In this document: one piece after another, positions 27,951 through 38,327 of the stretch
Layout of the letters: each line of letters begins with the position of its first letter
How positions within the stretch are numbered: position 1 is the first letter of the stretch
Assembly (NCBI GenBank): GCA_003331365.1
Contig: QOQC01000004.1
Span: 1-45,718 of the forward strand
DNA length: 45,718 bases
Direction of reading: 5' to 3'
Source of the DNA: Flavobacteriales bacterium
GTDB taxonomy: Bacteria; Bacteroidota; Bacteroidia; Flavobacteriales_D; Crocinitomicaceae
Position numbers and translations under genes: made by a program
The notes under the pieces: model-generated
Database searches by the model: none
Told to the model about the DNA's origin: nothing
What the model saw: the letters and a program-made list of their open reading frames with translations, nothing else

Positions 27951-30566
27951 TTATAGTTTTCTTGCTACTTCAACTTCCTCATAAGCTTCAATGATATCAC
28001 CAACTTCTATATCATTATACTTATCAATATTCAATCCACACTCATAGTTGTTTTTAACTTCCTTCACATCATCTTTAAATCGCTTTAAAGAACCAAGTTC
28101 ACCAGTATGTACAACTATTCCATCTCTAATAATTCTCACTTTAGAAGATCTTTTAATGATCCCTTCCAGCACATAACATCCAGCAATGGTTCCCACTTTA
28201 GTGATGTCGAAAGTTTCTCTAATTTCAGCCGAACCAACCACTTTTTCTTCAATATCTGGTGATAACATTCCCTCCATTGCTGCTTTTATCTCTTCAATGG
28301 CTTTATATATAATTGAATAAAGCCGAATATCAATCTGTTCAGCTTCTGCCAGCTTTCTTCCTCCCACCGTTGGTCTCACTTGGAAACCTAAAATAATGGC
28401 ATCCGATGCTGAAGCGAGGTTTACATCTGCTTCTGATATGGCTCCAACACCTTTATGAATAATATTTACCTGGATTTCCTGGGTTGAAAGATTTAATAAA
28501 GCATCTGAAAGAGCTTCAATCGAACCATCAACATCTCCCTTAATTATTAAATTAAGCTCTTTGAAATCTCCAATAGCCAATCTTCGTCCGATTTCATCCA
28601 AGGTAATATGCTTCGTAGTTCTGAGACCCTGTTCTCTGTATAGCTGTTCCCTTTTAGTCGCAATTGACTTAGCTTCTTTTTCATCAAGCATTACATTAAA
28701 GTTGTCACCTGCACTTGGCGCACCGTTAATTCCGAGAACAGAAACTGCCTGTGAAGGACCAGCCTCTTTCATAGAAACGCCTTTTTCATCATGCATTGCT
28801 CGAACTCTACCATAATGTCTTCCTACCAAAAGGACATCTCCAATTTTTAACGTTCCTGCTTGTACCAACATGTTTGTCACATAACCCTTTCCTTTGTCTA
28901 GGGAGGCTTCGATAACCGTTCCAATAGCCGGCTTATTTGGATTTGCTTTTAAATCCAAAAGCTCTGCTTCAAGTAATACTTTTTCTAGTAATTCTTCAAT
29001 ATTTAAATTTTGCTTTGCCGATATCTCTTGACATTGAAATTTTCCACCCCAATCTTCGACTAAAATATTCATTCCTGAAAGTTGCTCTTTAATTTTATCA
29101 GCATTAGCTCCAGGTTTATCTATTTTATTTATCGCAAAAACCATAGGTACATTTGCAGCTTGAGCATGAGAAATAGCCTCTTTAGTTTGAGGCATAACAT
29201 CATCATCAGCAGCAACGATAATAATGGCAACATCAGTAACCTGGGCACCTCGTGCACGCATCGCAGTAAATGCTTCGTGACCGGGAGTATCAAGGAAAGT
29301 TAATTTTTTACCATCCTTTAAAGAAAGTGAATAGGCACCAATATGCTGGGTAATTCCACCAGCCTCTCCATCGATTACATTTGCATTCCTGATTCGGTCA
29401 AGCAAAGAAGTCTTCCCGTGATCAACATGTCCCATAACTGTGATTATTGGAGGTCTATCAATAAGGTCCTCCTCTGAATCTTCAACTACAGGAATCGCCT
29501 CCTGAACTTCTGCACTTACAAACTGTGTCTCATATCCAAATTCTTCTGCAACAATTTGAATGGTTTCTGCATCTAGCCTTTGATTAATTGAAGCAAAAAT
29601 TCCTAATGACATACAAACTGAAATAACCTGTGTTGGCTGAATACTCATCATCGAAGCCAATTCAGAAACGGTAACAAATTCTGTAAGCTTTAAGATTTTT
29701 TCTTCAAGCTCTGCCATTTCCATTTCCTCTTGGCGTTTTTGAGCAACACTTTCCCGTTTTTGTCTTCTATTTTTCGCTGCTTTCGATTTTCCGCCCTTAT
29801 TCGATAAACGCGCTAAGGTTTCCTTAATTTCCTTTTGAATATCCTGCTCGGAAATTTCCGGTTTATCCGTTTTTTGATTCTTAAATTTATTCCCCGCCCC
29901 TTTATTACCAGCTGAAGGAACTTCCACCTTCTTTATTCTTTTTCTTTTTCTCTTATTTAAATTTTCTGGCCTTGAACTTCCTGCAGGCGATTTTGGTTTT
30001 TCCACTGGAAGGTCAATTTTACCCAAAACCGTTGGTCCAGAAATTTTTTTACTCTCGATCTTAATGGTCTCGATTGGCTCACTTGATTCTTCCTTAGAAG
30101 ATTCGATTTTTTTATCTTCTGTTTGAGATGGTTCTTCAGATGTGTTTTCTTCTGATTTCTTCTCAGTTTTGGATTTTTGATTTAAGGAATCTAAATCAAT
30201 TTTACCAACAACTTTTACATCCTTTTCAGGAACCTTTATGGAGTGTACCTCCTCGCTAACTTTTGGATTCGTATCTTCATCAGTGGTATTCGTATCTTCT
30301 TTTATAGGCTGGTCAGACTCCTTGGTATCTTTAATAGATAAAGATTCTCTCTTTTCTCTATTACTCAAAACAGTTTTTGACTTTTCTTTAAGATCTTGAT
30401 CCGCAGCAAACTCATCACACAAAAGGGAATAATTCTCCGGTGATAATTTGGTATTTGGATTTTTATCAATTTCAATACCTTTTGAGTTCAAAAATTCAAC
30501 AAGATTTTCTAAACCCACATTGAGCTCTCCTGCTGCTTTTCCTAATCTTATTGGTCTACCTGCCAT
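27951..30566 (-). CDS. infB: Translation initiation factor IF-2
   Basis: [46 protein letters not shown]; lysine/acid-rich N-terminal linker. Confidence 0.97.
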   Translation of the reverse strand: MAGRPIRLGKAAGELNVGLENLVEFLNSKGIEIDKNPNTKLSPENYSLLCDEFAADQDLKEKSKTVLSNREKRESLSIKDTKESDQPIKEDTNTTDEDTNPKVSEEVHSIKVPEKDVKVVGKIDLDSLNQKSKTEKKSEENTSEEPSQTEDKKIESSKEESSEPIETIKIESKKISGPTVLGKIDLPVEKPKSPAGSSRPENLNKRKRKRIKKVEVPSAGNKGAGNKFKNQKTDKPEISEQDIQKEIKETLARLSNKGGKSKAAKNRRQKRESVAQKRQEEMEMAELEEKILKLTEFVTVSELASMMSIQPTQVISVCMSLGIFASINQRLDAETIQIVAEEFGYETQFVSAEVQEAIPVVEDSEEDLIDRPPIITVMGHVDHGKTSLLDRIRNANVIDGEAGGITQHIGAYSLSLKDGKKLTFLDTPGHEAFTAMRARGAQVTDVAIIIVAADDDVMPQTKEAISHAQAANVPMVFAINKIDKPGANADKIKEQLSGMNILVEDWGGKFQCQEISAKQNLNIEELLEKVLLEAELLDLKANPNKPAIGTVIEASLDKGKGYVTNMLVQAGTLKIGDVLLVGRHYGRVRAMHDEKGVSMKEAGPSQAVSVLGINGAPSAGDNFNVMLDEKEAKSIATKREQLYREQGLRTTKHITLDEIGRRLAIGDFKELNLIIKGDVDGSIEALSDALLNLSTQEIQVNIIHKGVGAISEADVNLASASDAIILGFQVRPTVGGRKLAEAEQIDIRLYSIIYKAIEEIKAAMEGMLSPDIEEKVVGSAEIRETFDITKVGTIAGCYVLEGIIKRSSKVRIIRDGIVVHTGELGSLKRFKDDVKEVKNNYECGLNIDKYNDIEVGDIIEAYEEVEVARKL

Positions 30567-30600
30567 AATTAATCAACTAATTTAGCTTTGAATATCAAAT

Positions 30601-31836
30601 TTATTCAAATTCTGCGTTCAAAATACGAAATACTTCCTCAATAGTCTCTTTTTCTAAATCTGTGCGCTGTGTAAGGTCTTCGATACTAATTTCAAGAACA
30701 GACTTAGCTGTATCACATCCAATAGCTTTCAGTTCATCAATTATCCATCCATCTATTTCATCAGCAAACTCTTCTAAATCAACATCTTCAATATCCACTT
30801 CACCATCTCTGTAAACATCTATTTCATACCCACTGAGCTTACCAGCGAGTTTAATATTGTTTCCTCCACGTCCAATTGCCAAAGACACCTGGTCTGGTTT
30901 TAAATATACCTTTACTCTACTTTCCTCTTCAATGATCTCCATTGAAGTAACTTTAGCAGGAGACAAGGCTCTTTGAATCAAGAGCTGGTTATTAGTTGTA
31001 TAGTTAATTACATCAATGTTTTCGTTTCTAAGTTCTCTAACAATACCATGAATTCTAGAACCTTTCATCCCTACACATGCCCCCACAGGATCGATTCGGT
31101 CATCATAGGATTCAACTGCCACTTTCGCTCTCTCTCCTGGCTCTCTGACAATTTTCTTTATTGTAATTAAACCATCAAATACCTCGGGTACTTCAAGCTC
31201 GAACAAACGCTCCAAAAATTCAGGTGCTGTTCGAGACAAAATTATTACTGGTGTACTGTTTCGCATATCCACTTTTGCAACTACCGCGCGAACTGTTTCT
31301 CCCTTTTTAAAGAAATCAGATGGAATTTGCTCCGATTTTGGTAATATAAGCTCATTGCTATCATCATCCATTACCAAAATTTCTTTTTTCCAAACTTGAT
31401 ATACTTCTCCAGTTATGATTTCACCAACACGTTCTTTGTACTTTTTATAGATGTGGTCTTTTTCAAGTTCTAATATCCGTGATATTAAATTTTGTCTTAA
31501 AGAAAGTACGTTCCTTCTTCCAAAATCAGCAAAACGGAATTCTTCTGTAACCTCTTCCCCAATTTCAAAGTCAGGTTCAATCTTAATAGCATCCGAGTAT
31601 GCAATTTCTGTATTTGGGTCTTCCACCTCTCCATCATCAACTATTTCCTTATTCAGAAAAATTTGAACATCTCCTTTATCAATATTCACAATGATATCAA
31701 TATGCTCATCAGTATTAAACTTTCTTTTGAACATGGCTCTAAACACATCTTCAAGAATGTGTTGCATGGTCTGCTTATCTATGTTTTTTAGTTCTTTAAA
31801 TTCTGAAAACGAATCAACTAATTCAATACTATTCAT
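30601..31836 (-). CDS. nusA: Transcription termination/antitermination factor NusA
   Basis: S1 and KH domains (DPVGACVGMKGSRIHGIVRELRNENIDVI, VSLAIGRGGNNIKLAGKLSGYEIDVY); between rimP and infB. Confidence 0.97.
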   Translation of the reverse strand: MNSIELVDSFSEFKELKNIDKQTMQHILEDVFRAMFKRKFNTDEHIDIIVNIDKGDVQIFLNKEIVDDGEVEDPNTEIAYSDAIKIEPDFEIGEEVTEEFRFADFGRRNVLSLRQNLISRILELEKDHIYKKYKERVGEIITGEVYQVWKKEILVMDDDSNELILPKSEQIPSDFFKKGETVRAVVAKVDMRNSTPVIILSRTAPEFLERLFELEVPEVFDGLITIKKIVREPGERAKVAVESYDDRIDPVGACVGMKGSRIHGIVRELRNENIDVINYTTNNQLLIQRALSPAKVTSMEIIEEESRVKVYLKPDQVSLAIGRGGNNIKLAGKLSGYEIDVYRDGEVDIEDVDLEEFADEIDGWIIDELKAIGCDTAKSVLEISIEDLTQRTDLEKETIEEVFRILNAEFE

Positions 31837-31842
31837 AAATTT

Positions 31843-32319
31843 TTATTTAAACGATACTACAATTTTTGTTTCTTTTATTTGATCAAAGTCAAATTGAAAT
31901 TCTTCTTCAACAACTTCTTTCTTTTTTCTTCCTTCTATACGCCTCTTCTCCGAACAGATCAATTTAATTCCCTTGTCATCAACAGTTGAAAGTCTTCCTT
32001 CCATCTTACCTTCTTCTGTAGATTTGACCTGTATCATACGGCCAATATTCTTCTTGTATTGATTTATGTGACGAAATGGTTTATCCAAACCTGCTGATGA
32101 TACATGAAGTTCAAAGTCCTCATTATCCCTATCCAAATTATGCTCAATATTCCGAGAAATAGATACACATTCGTCAACACTTACATTCCCCTCTAATTTA
32201 TCTATTTCAACTCTAATCACATTTTTTGCAGAAATAGATAACTCAACAACATAAAGATTGTTACCCAGTTCTTGGATTCTTTCGTCAATCAGATGAATAA
32301 TGTTGTCTTTTGAGATCAT
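31843..32319 (-). CDS. rimP: Ribosome maturation factor RimP
   Basis: SISAKNVIRVEIDKLEGNVSVDECVSISRNIEHNLD, ELHVSSAGLDKPFRH; start reassigned to the ATG at 32319 because the longer ORF runs through a hairpin leader. Confidence 0.92.
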   Translation of the reverse strand: MISKDNIIHLIDERIQELGNNLYVVELSISAKNVIRVEIDKLEGNVSVDECVSISRNIEHNLDRDNEDFELHVSSAGLDKPFRHINQYKKNIGRMIQVKSTEEGKMEGRLSTVDDKGIKLICSEKRRIEGRKKKEVVEEEFQFDFDQIKETKIVVSFK

Positions 32320-32336
32320 GTCAATTTGATGTAATA

Positions 32337-32362
32337 AAAGAGGGGACTTTCGTCCCCTCTTT
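32337..32362 (-). promoter_or_regulatory. Leader hairpin AAAGAGGGGAC-GAAA-GTCCCCTCTTT followed by TATTAC
   Basis: Perfect 11-bp stem with GAAA tetraloop on the minus strand, 17 nt upstream of the rimP ATG. Confidence 0.8.
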
Positions 32363-32387
32363 CGTTTATCATATGTTTTATTGAGTA

Positions 32388-32395
32388 CAAAGATA
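32388..32395 (-). promoter_or_regulatory. -7 box TATCTTTG for rimP-nusA-infB
   Basis: Exact TAnnTTTG on the minus strand, about 25 nt upstream of the leader hairpin. Confidence 0.5.
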
Positions 32396-32441
32396 TACAA
32401 TTAATCAGAATAAAAAAGGAAAATAGCTTTACTTTTATAAT

Positions 32442-33017
32442 ATGCTAGTTGAAATAGGAAAGAAAATTGTATCCACCGATATCTTTTCGGAGCAATTCAC
32501 TTGTGATTTAAACAAATGTAAAGGGGCTTGTTGCGTCAAAGGTAATGGGGGTGCTCCTCTAAGCGAAAAGGAGGTTGATAAAATTCAAAATAATATAGAA
32601 AAAATTAAGCCTTATATGAGTAAACCCGGAATTGAAACAGTAAATAGTGAAGGGGTTTACTATTTGGATGAAGAGGATACTCCCGCAACCAAGCTTATCG
32701 ATAAAAAAGAATGCTGTTTTGTTTATTTCGACGAAGATGAGGTTGCCAAATGTTCAATAGAAACGGCTTATAAAGCAGGGGACATCAACTTTAATAAACC
32801 CGAATCATGTCATCTATATCCAATAAGAATAAAAGAATTTAATGAGTTCACTGCAATAAATTATGAGGTCTGGGATATATGCTCTCCTGCTTGTACTTTA
32901 GGTAAAGCATTAAAAGTTCCTGTTTACCAATTCTTAAAAGAACCCATTACACGTGTTTTTGGAAGTTCCTTTTTTGAAGAACTCACAAGAGTAGATCAAG
33001 AATTAAATAAACAGTAG
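32442..33017 (+). CDS. DUF3109 family cysteine-rich protein
   Basis: FTCDLNKCKGACCVKGNGGAPL, KECCFV, KPESCHLYPIRI, WDICSPACTLGK. Confidence 0.88.
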   Translation: MLVEIGKKIVSTDIFSEQFTCDLNKCKGACCVKGNGGAPLSEKEVDKIQNNIEKIKPYMSKPGIETVNSEGVYYLDEEDTPATKLIDKKECCFVYFDEDEVAKCSIETAYKAGDINFNKPESCHLYPIRIKEFNEFTAINYEVWDICSPACTLGKALKVPVYQFLKEPITRVFGSSFFEELTRVDQELNKQ

Positions 33018-33020
33018 AAG

Positions 33021-34892
33021 TTAATGCTCTTCCTCCCCTTTTTTCAAGGGAACTGTTTGCGGAATAAAATCTTCATCAGCCCCTGGCTTGGAATAATCAT
33101 ATGGCCATCTGTGAACAGTTGGAAGTTCTCCAGGCCAATTTCCGTGAATATGTTCTACAGGAGTCGTCCACTCCAATGTATTTGATCTCCATGGATTCTG
33201 AGGAGATTTCGGACCTCTAAATATGCTGTAAAAGAAATTGAATAAGAATAAAATCTGACCAATCGCAGCAAAGATTGCAAAGAAGGTAACAATACCATTT
33301 AAATCCATAATCATGTCATAAGTTCCTTGGTCAAACTCCTGATAAACAGTGTAATCGTAATACCTTCTTGGTGCACCTGCTAAACCAACAAAATGCATAG
33401 GGAAAAAGACACCATAGGCACCAATAATTGTAATCCAAAAATGTACGTATCCTAATCTCATGTTCATCATTCTTCCAAACATTTTTGGGAACCAATGATA
33501 TACACCTCCGAACATTCCAAATACCGCAGACATCCCCATCACAATATGAAAATGCGCAACTACAAAATAAGTGTCGTGTATGGCAATATCTAAGGCTGAA
33601 TCAGCTAAAATAATTCCCGTAACCCCACCTGTAATAAATGTTGAGACAAGACCAATTGCAAACATCATTGCAGGTGTTAGAACCAATGATCCTTTCCAAA
33701 GTGTCGTTAAGTAATTAAAGACTTTAACAGCAGATGGAATTGCAATCAAAAGCGTTGTGAAGACAAAAACTGAGCCAAGGAATGGATTCATTCCCGTCAC
33801 AAACATATGGTGCCCCCATACAATGAATGAAAGAAATCCAATCGCTAATATGGAACCAATCATCGCTTTGTATCCAAAAATCGGTTTTCTAGAATTCGTG
33901 GCAATGATTTCTGATGATAATCCCAATGCAGGTAGAAGAACGATGTATACCTCAGGATGTCCTAAAAACCAAAACAAATGCTGATATAACAAAGGAGACC
34001 CTCCATGATTCGCAAGCATTTCACCTTGCACAATGATATCTGAAAGATAAAAACTGGTACCTGCCATTCGGTCCATTATTAATAAAAGGACTGCAGAAAG
34101 AAGTACTGGGAAAGATAAAACACCTAAGATTGCAGTAACAAAAAACGCCCATATGGTTAATGGCATTCTAGTCATCTTCATTCCCTTTGTTCTCAAATTT
34201 ATAACTGTCACTATGTAGTTCAACGATCCCAATAGTGATGATGCAATGAAAATCGCCATAGAGAAAAGCCATAAGGTCATACCCAAACCAGAACCTTGTT
34301 CAGCATTTGGCAATCCTGAAAGTGGAGGATATATTGTCCAACCTGACATGGCGGGGCCAGAACCATCCCAAACTGTATGGTCCGGAAGTGCCGATGAAGC
34401 GTCTCCAATTTGGATGCCAAATACGGCCCCATCATAAACGAAAAGAGAGGCAAACATTAGTAACGTTGACAAAAAGAAAAACCAATAAGATAACATATTC
34501 AAAAAGCCAGAAGCCATATCTCTTGCACCAAGTTGAAGTGGGATGAGAATATTTGAAAAGGTTCCGGATAGTCCACCCGTCAATAGGAAAAAGACCATGA
34601 TTGTACCATGAATGGTCACAAGACCGAGATACATATTCTCTTTCATGATACCATCTGGAGCCCAATTATCTCCTAAAAATACATTCAAAAAAGTAGATTC
34701 TTCACCTGGCCAAGCCAATTGAATTCTAAAAAAGATAGAAAGCATCATGGCTACAATTCCCATAAAAACTGCAGTCATTAAAAACTGCTTGCCAATCATT
34801 TTGTGATCTTGAGTGAAAATGTACTTTGATACAAATGATTCTTCATGATGGTGTGCATCATGATGATTGTTTTCGTGTGCTACTGTTGACAT
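33021..34892 (-). CDS. ctaD: Cytochrome c oxidase subunit I
   Basis: QHLFWFLGHPEVYIVLLPALG, WGHHMFVTGMNP, HDTYFVVAHFHIVMGMSAVFG. Confidence 0.97.
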   Translation of the reverse strand: MSTVAHENNHHDAHHHEESFVSKYIFTQDHKMIGKQFLMTAVFMGIVAMMLSIFFRIQLAWPGEESTFLNVFLGDNWAPDGIMKENMYLGLVTIHGTIMVFFLLTGGLSGTFSNILIPLQLGARDMASGFLNMLSYWFFFLSTLLMFASLFVYDGAVFGIQIGDASSALPDHTVWDGSGPAMSGWTIYPPLSGLPNAEQGSGLGMTLWLFSMAIFIASSLLGSLNYIVTVINLRTKGMKMTRMPLTIWAFFVTAILGVLSFPVLLSAVLLLIMDRMAGTSFYLSDIIVQGEMLANHGGSPLLYQHLFWFLGHPEVYIVLLPALGLSSEIIATNSRKPIFGYKAMIGSILAIGFLSFIVWGHHMFVTGMNPFLGSVFVFTTLLIAIPSAVKVFNYLTTLWKGSLVLTPAMMFAIGLVSTFITGGVTGIILADSALDIAIHDTYFVVAHFHIVMGMSAVFGMFGGVYHWFPKMFGRMMNMRLGYVHFWITIIGAYGVFFPMHFVGLAGAPRRYYDYTVYQEFDQGTYDMIMDLNGIVTFFAIFAAIGQILFLFNFFYSIFRGPKSPQNPWRSNTLEWTTPVEHIHGNWPGELPTVHRWPYDYSKPGADEDFIPQTVPLKKGEEEH

Positions 34893-34914
34893 CTCAGTGT
34901 GTGTTTTTTAAATT

Positions 34915-36306
34915 TTAATTTTCTGAATTTGCAAGATCTTCTGATTCTCCTGCAGAATATGTATCCTTAAATGTACTTTGCTGCTTGGATATTTCCCACT
35001 GCTTAAATTCGTTTTTATCCAATACAACGACCATCATTTTCATTTTGTAATGTGCCGTTCCACAAATTTTATTACACATTAGAATAAAATTGAACTTTGG
35101 GTCAGCCTTCTTTTTACGCATTTCCTCCGTGGTTAAAGACGGTGTGAATTTAAACCTTGTCGGCATTCCAGGAACTACGTTCATTTGAGCCCTGAAATGA
35201 GGGAAATATGCAGAATGTATAACATCTTTAGATCTAAAGCTCATTTCGTACTCAACACCTTTACACAAGTATAGAGTATCGGTTTGAATAATATCATCGA
35301 AGGCATAAGCATCGTACTTCGAGTTGAAATTTTGTTGCATTTGAACTATAGAACGTAATATTCTACCCTTCACAATCAGCTTTTCTTCAAGCCTATCAAA
35401 TATCTTCTGAGTTTCAGAATTCGGATCAGGAATTTCAACTTCTACGTGACCACTCAAACCTTTAGCATCTGCATAAATGTGTTTGTATGATTCTTCTACT
35501 TCTACTAGATTAAAATCTCCTTCTGAAGCTGCATTGTAAGAATCTTCTATATGGCTTTTATATGCAGAAGCACTTATTAAACCTCTATATCCTGAAGTCA
35601 AATGATCAAGTTGTGCTAATTTCAGCTCTTGCTCAATTGCATCAATGGCTTTTTCCGTTTCACTTCTCGCTGATTCGATTGTTTCGGTAGTCATTAAGGC
35701 AAGTGGGTTATTGCCTTCGTTCGTAAGCTTGTAGTCATATTTACCTAACTTTCCATTCTCACCTGAATATCTCGCGGTCCAATCAAATTGCTTCGCGAAA
35801 AGCTCTATCCGGACTGATTCCTTGGAAGGACCAGAAGTAAGCTCATTCCAAGATTGCAATCCTAGAATAATAATTACTGCCAAAACAATGGCAGGAACTA
35901 CGGTCCAAACGGCCTCCAATTTGTTGTCATGCGCATAAAAAGTAGCTTTAATTCCTGGTTTTCTTACATATTTAAAAGCAAAATAAAACAACAGAAAGTT
36001 GGTGATAAAAAATACAATGATGATGATTACAAAATTTAAGTTCAATAACCAGTCCGTCTCGATTCCCTGAAGAGAAGCAGCCTCACCTCTACCTGTCCAT
36101 CCATATGTCAACATGAGATATATGAATCCAAGGAATTGAAACATCATGAATCCAAGCATTAGCTTTGCATTTAAATGATTGTCACGATCATTAACGTCAT
36201 GCTCTCCTTTCTTTTTTAATTTAGAGCTTAGCTCATATAATCTAACAAGCTGTGCTAGCGCAATTACTCCGGTAACAAGGACAATAAGAATTATTAATTT
36301 TTCCAT
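34915..36306 (-). CDS. ctaC: Cytochrome c oxidase subunit II with enlarged periplasmic domain
   Basis: Two N-terminal TMs, QFDWTARYSG, VIHSAYFPHFRAQMNVVPGMPT, CuA motif CNKICGTAHYKM. Confidence 0.93.
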   Translation of the reverse strand: MEKLIILIVLVTGVIALAQLVRLYELSSKLKKKGEHDVNDRDNHLNAKLMLGFMMFQFLGFIYLMLTYGWTGRGEAASLQGIETDWLLNLNFVIIIIVFFITNFLLFYFAFKYVRKPGIKATFYAHDNKLEAVWTVVPAIVLAVIIILGLQSWNELTSGPSKESVRIELFAKQFDWTARYSGENGKLGKYDYKLTNEGNNPLALMTTETIESARSETEKAIDAIEQELKLAQLDHLTSGYRGLISASAYKSHIEDSYNAASEGDFNLVEVEESYKHIYADAKGLSGHVEVEIPDPNSETQKIFDRLEEKLIVKGRILRSIVQMQQNFNSKYDAYAFDDIIQTDTLYLCKGVEYEMSFRSKDVIHSAYFPHFRAQMNVVPGMPTRFKFTPSLTTEEMRKKKADPKFNFILMCNKICGTAHYKMKMMVVVLDKNEFKQWEISKQQSTFKDTYSAGESEDLANSEN

Positions 36307-36327
36307 TTCTTTTTATCTACTGGTTCA

Positions 36328-37521
36328 TTAAATTTCGTGATGGATGCTTTCATCCAAAAATGGGTGGTTAACTGGGGTTAATGGCGATTTGGTTAGATTT
36401 CTAAGTATAACCCAAATAAAACCTCCCATAATAAGCAATGCCATTCCAATTTCTAGTGCTCCAATGTGTGCAGTGGATCCTAAAGAACCTCCTGAAACCA
36501 TAATGTATACATCTAGCCAATGTCCACCTAAAATAATCAATCCAACAAATGTCAAAATACCCGCATGACGTTTTGCATCACGCGACATTAATATTAACAT
36601 TGGAAAAGCAAAATTGATCACAAACATTGCAAAATATAAGAATTGATAATTTTCAATTCTCATCTGATAATAGGATACCTCTTCACCAATATTGGCATAC
36701 CAAATAAGCATGAACTGAGAAAACCATAGATAAGACCATAGAAAAGAAGTCGCAAATGTCCACTTTCCTAAGTCATGAATATGCGATTCATTGACTTTTT
36801 CAAGGTACCCATGTTTCTTCAAGTGAAGAGTAACTAAAATCAATACCACCATTGTAGTACACCACATTCCCGCAAATGTATACCATCCAAATAGCGTGGA
36901 GAACCAGTGCACATCAATTGACATTAACCAATCCCAAGAGGACGTAGAGCTGAATACAGCAAAATAAACTAAGAAAAGTGCCCCGCGACGATAATTTTTA
37001 AAGTGTAGTTCTGTACCTCCAATTTTATCTTCCTCTAAAGAGCGTTTTCTAAAGCCATTCAAAAAGATCAAATAAACTGCAAAATAAACAATGGTACGAA
37101 TCCAAAAGAATGGTTTGTTCAAATAGGCAGACTTACCTTGAATAATTTCATCATGAGCAACAACCTCTGGGTCCATCCATGAATAAACATGGGCCCCATC
37201 CATCATTGTAATCACCAATAATACAATGCCAAAAAGGCCAATACCATATGGTAAAAAGCCAGCAACAGCCTCAATGACTCTTTTTACTGAGGCATACCAT
37301 CCTGTCTCCGTAGCGTAAGCAAGAGCAAGAAAAAACAGTGCTCCTAATCCAATTGCAAAAAAGTAAAAAGCATTAATTAATCCATTCGCCATGAAACGTG
37401 TCCAAAAATGATGATCATCAAGGCCCGTAATGACTCCTATTAAGGTCAATAACAATCCCCCACCTGCTATCAACAGGGTGTTTCTTTTGGCTTTTTTGGT
37501 TATTTCAAATTCCATTTTCAA
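36328..37521 (-). CDS. actF: Alternative complex III subunit ActF
   Basis: Ten-helix quinol:cytochrome c oxidoreductase membrane protein in the canonical position after ActE; FSSTSSWDWLMSIDVHWFSTLFGWY. Confidence 0.88.
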   Translation of the reverse strand: MKMEFEITKKAKRNTLLIAGGGLLLTLIGVITGLDDHHFWTRFMANGLINAFYFFAIGLGALFFLALAYATETGWYASVKRVIEAVAGFLPYGIGLFGIVLLVITMMDGAHVYSWMDPEVVAHDEIIQGKSAYLNKPFFWIRTIVYFAVYLIFLNGFRKRSLEEDKIGGTELHFKNYRRGALFLVYFAVFSSTSSWDWLMSIDVHWFSTLFGWYTFAGMWCTTMVVLILVTLHLKKHGYLEKVNESHIHDLGKWTFATSFLWSYLWFSQFMLIWYANIGEEVSYYQMRIENYQFLYFAMFVINFAFPMLILMSRDAKRHAGILTFVGLIILGGHWLDVYIMVSGGSLGSTAHIGALEIGMALLIMGGFIWVILRNLTKSPLTPVNHPFLDESIHHEI

Positions 37522-37528
37522 CTATTTA

Positions 37529-38305
37529 TTACTTGGTATCTCCTTCCTCTACTTGTAGTTCTTCTGCTGAATTTGTTTCTTCTAAATCAGCTGAATCATC
37601 CTCAACAACTTCTTCTTCTTTTCCATAACCATCAATTTGGAATTGACGGACATAATGGACAAGTGTCCATATTTCTTTTTTATTCAAAAGTGAACCATGT
37701 GCCCCCATATATCCTTTTCCATAATATATGCTATGAAATATCTTACCATCAGATAAAGTATCTAATGATTTATATGCAGGAACTACACCTAGGTCTCCAT
37801 ATGCACCACTTTGTATCATTGGGCCATTTCCATCTCCTTTCTCTCCATGACAATGCATACACATTGCAGCATATAAATCCTTTCCTTCGGACAAAATTTT
37901 ATCTGCATTATCGTCTGTCATTGTATACGGATTAACAGTAACATTCCTAGTTAATTCATACTGACTTTCTTCACTTAAATCCCAGCCGTACAAACCATGT
38001 GTTTCTTCCCACGCCTTTCCGGCTTTGTATTTATTCGGCATCATCATACTCACATATGACTCATCTGTACCAACAAACGGAATGGTGTATTTTGGAGTAT
38101 GTCTAGCTGATAACTTTGTTTTTAACTCTTTGTTTTCACGACCACGAATTTCACCATAATCAACGTAGGTTTCAATTGCTGGTGACCGATACATATCGGG
38201 CATGAATTCGGTTCCCGGACTATCCGGATCTGACTCACAAGACGGAAGTAAAAAGATGACTCCTAAAAGAGGTAGTAACATCGTTAAAATAAAATTCCTT
38301 TTCAT
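37529..38305 (-). CDS. actE: Alternative complex III subunit ActE (monoheme cytochrome c lipoprotein)
   Basis: Lipobox LLPSCES; DMYRSPAIETYVDYG; heme motif CMHCH. Confidence 0.9.
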   Translation of the reverse strand: MKRNFILTMLLPLLGVIFLLPSCESDPDSPGTEFMPDMYRSPAIETYVDYGEIRGRENKELKTKLSARHTPKYTIPFVGTDESYVSMMMPNKYKAGKAWEETHGLYGWDLSEESQYELTRNVTVNPYTMTDDNADKILSEGKDLYAAMCMHCHGEKGDGNGPMIQSGAYGDLGVVPAYKSLDTLSDGKIFHSIYYGKGYMGAHGSLLNKKEIWTLVHYVRQFQIDGYGKEEEVVEDDSADLEETNSAEELQVEEGDTK

Positions 38306-38327
38306 ATTGTCCTTGTTTCTCTAATTA

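Noticed and set aside
29900-30350. Lys/Glu/Ser-rich low-complexity region in infB
   Set aside because: Ordinary variable N-terminal linker of IF-2, not a repeat element.
37573-37935. 120-aa His/Leu-rich plus-strand ORF opposite actE
   Set aside because: Composition reflects the reverse complement of actE codons; no independent support.
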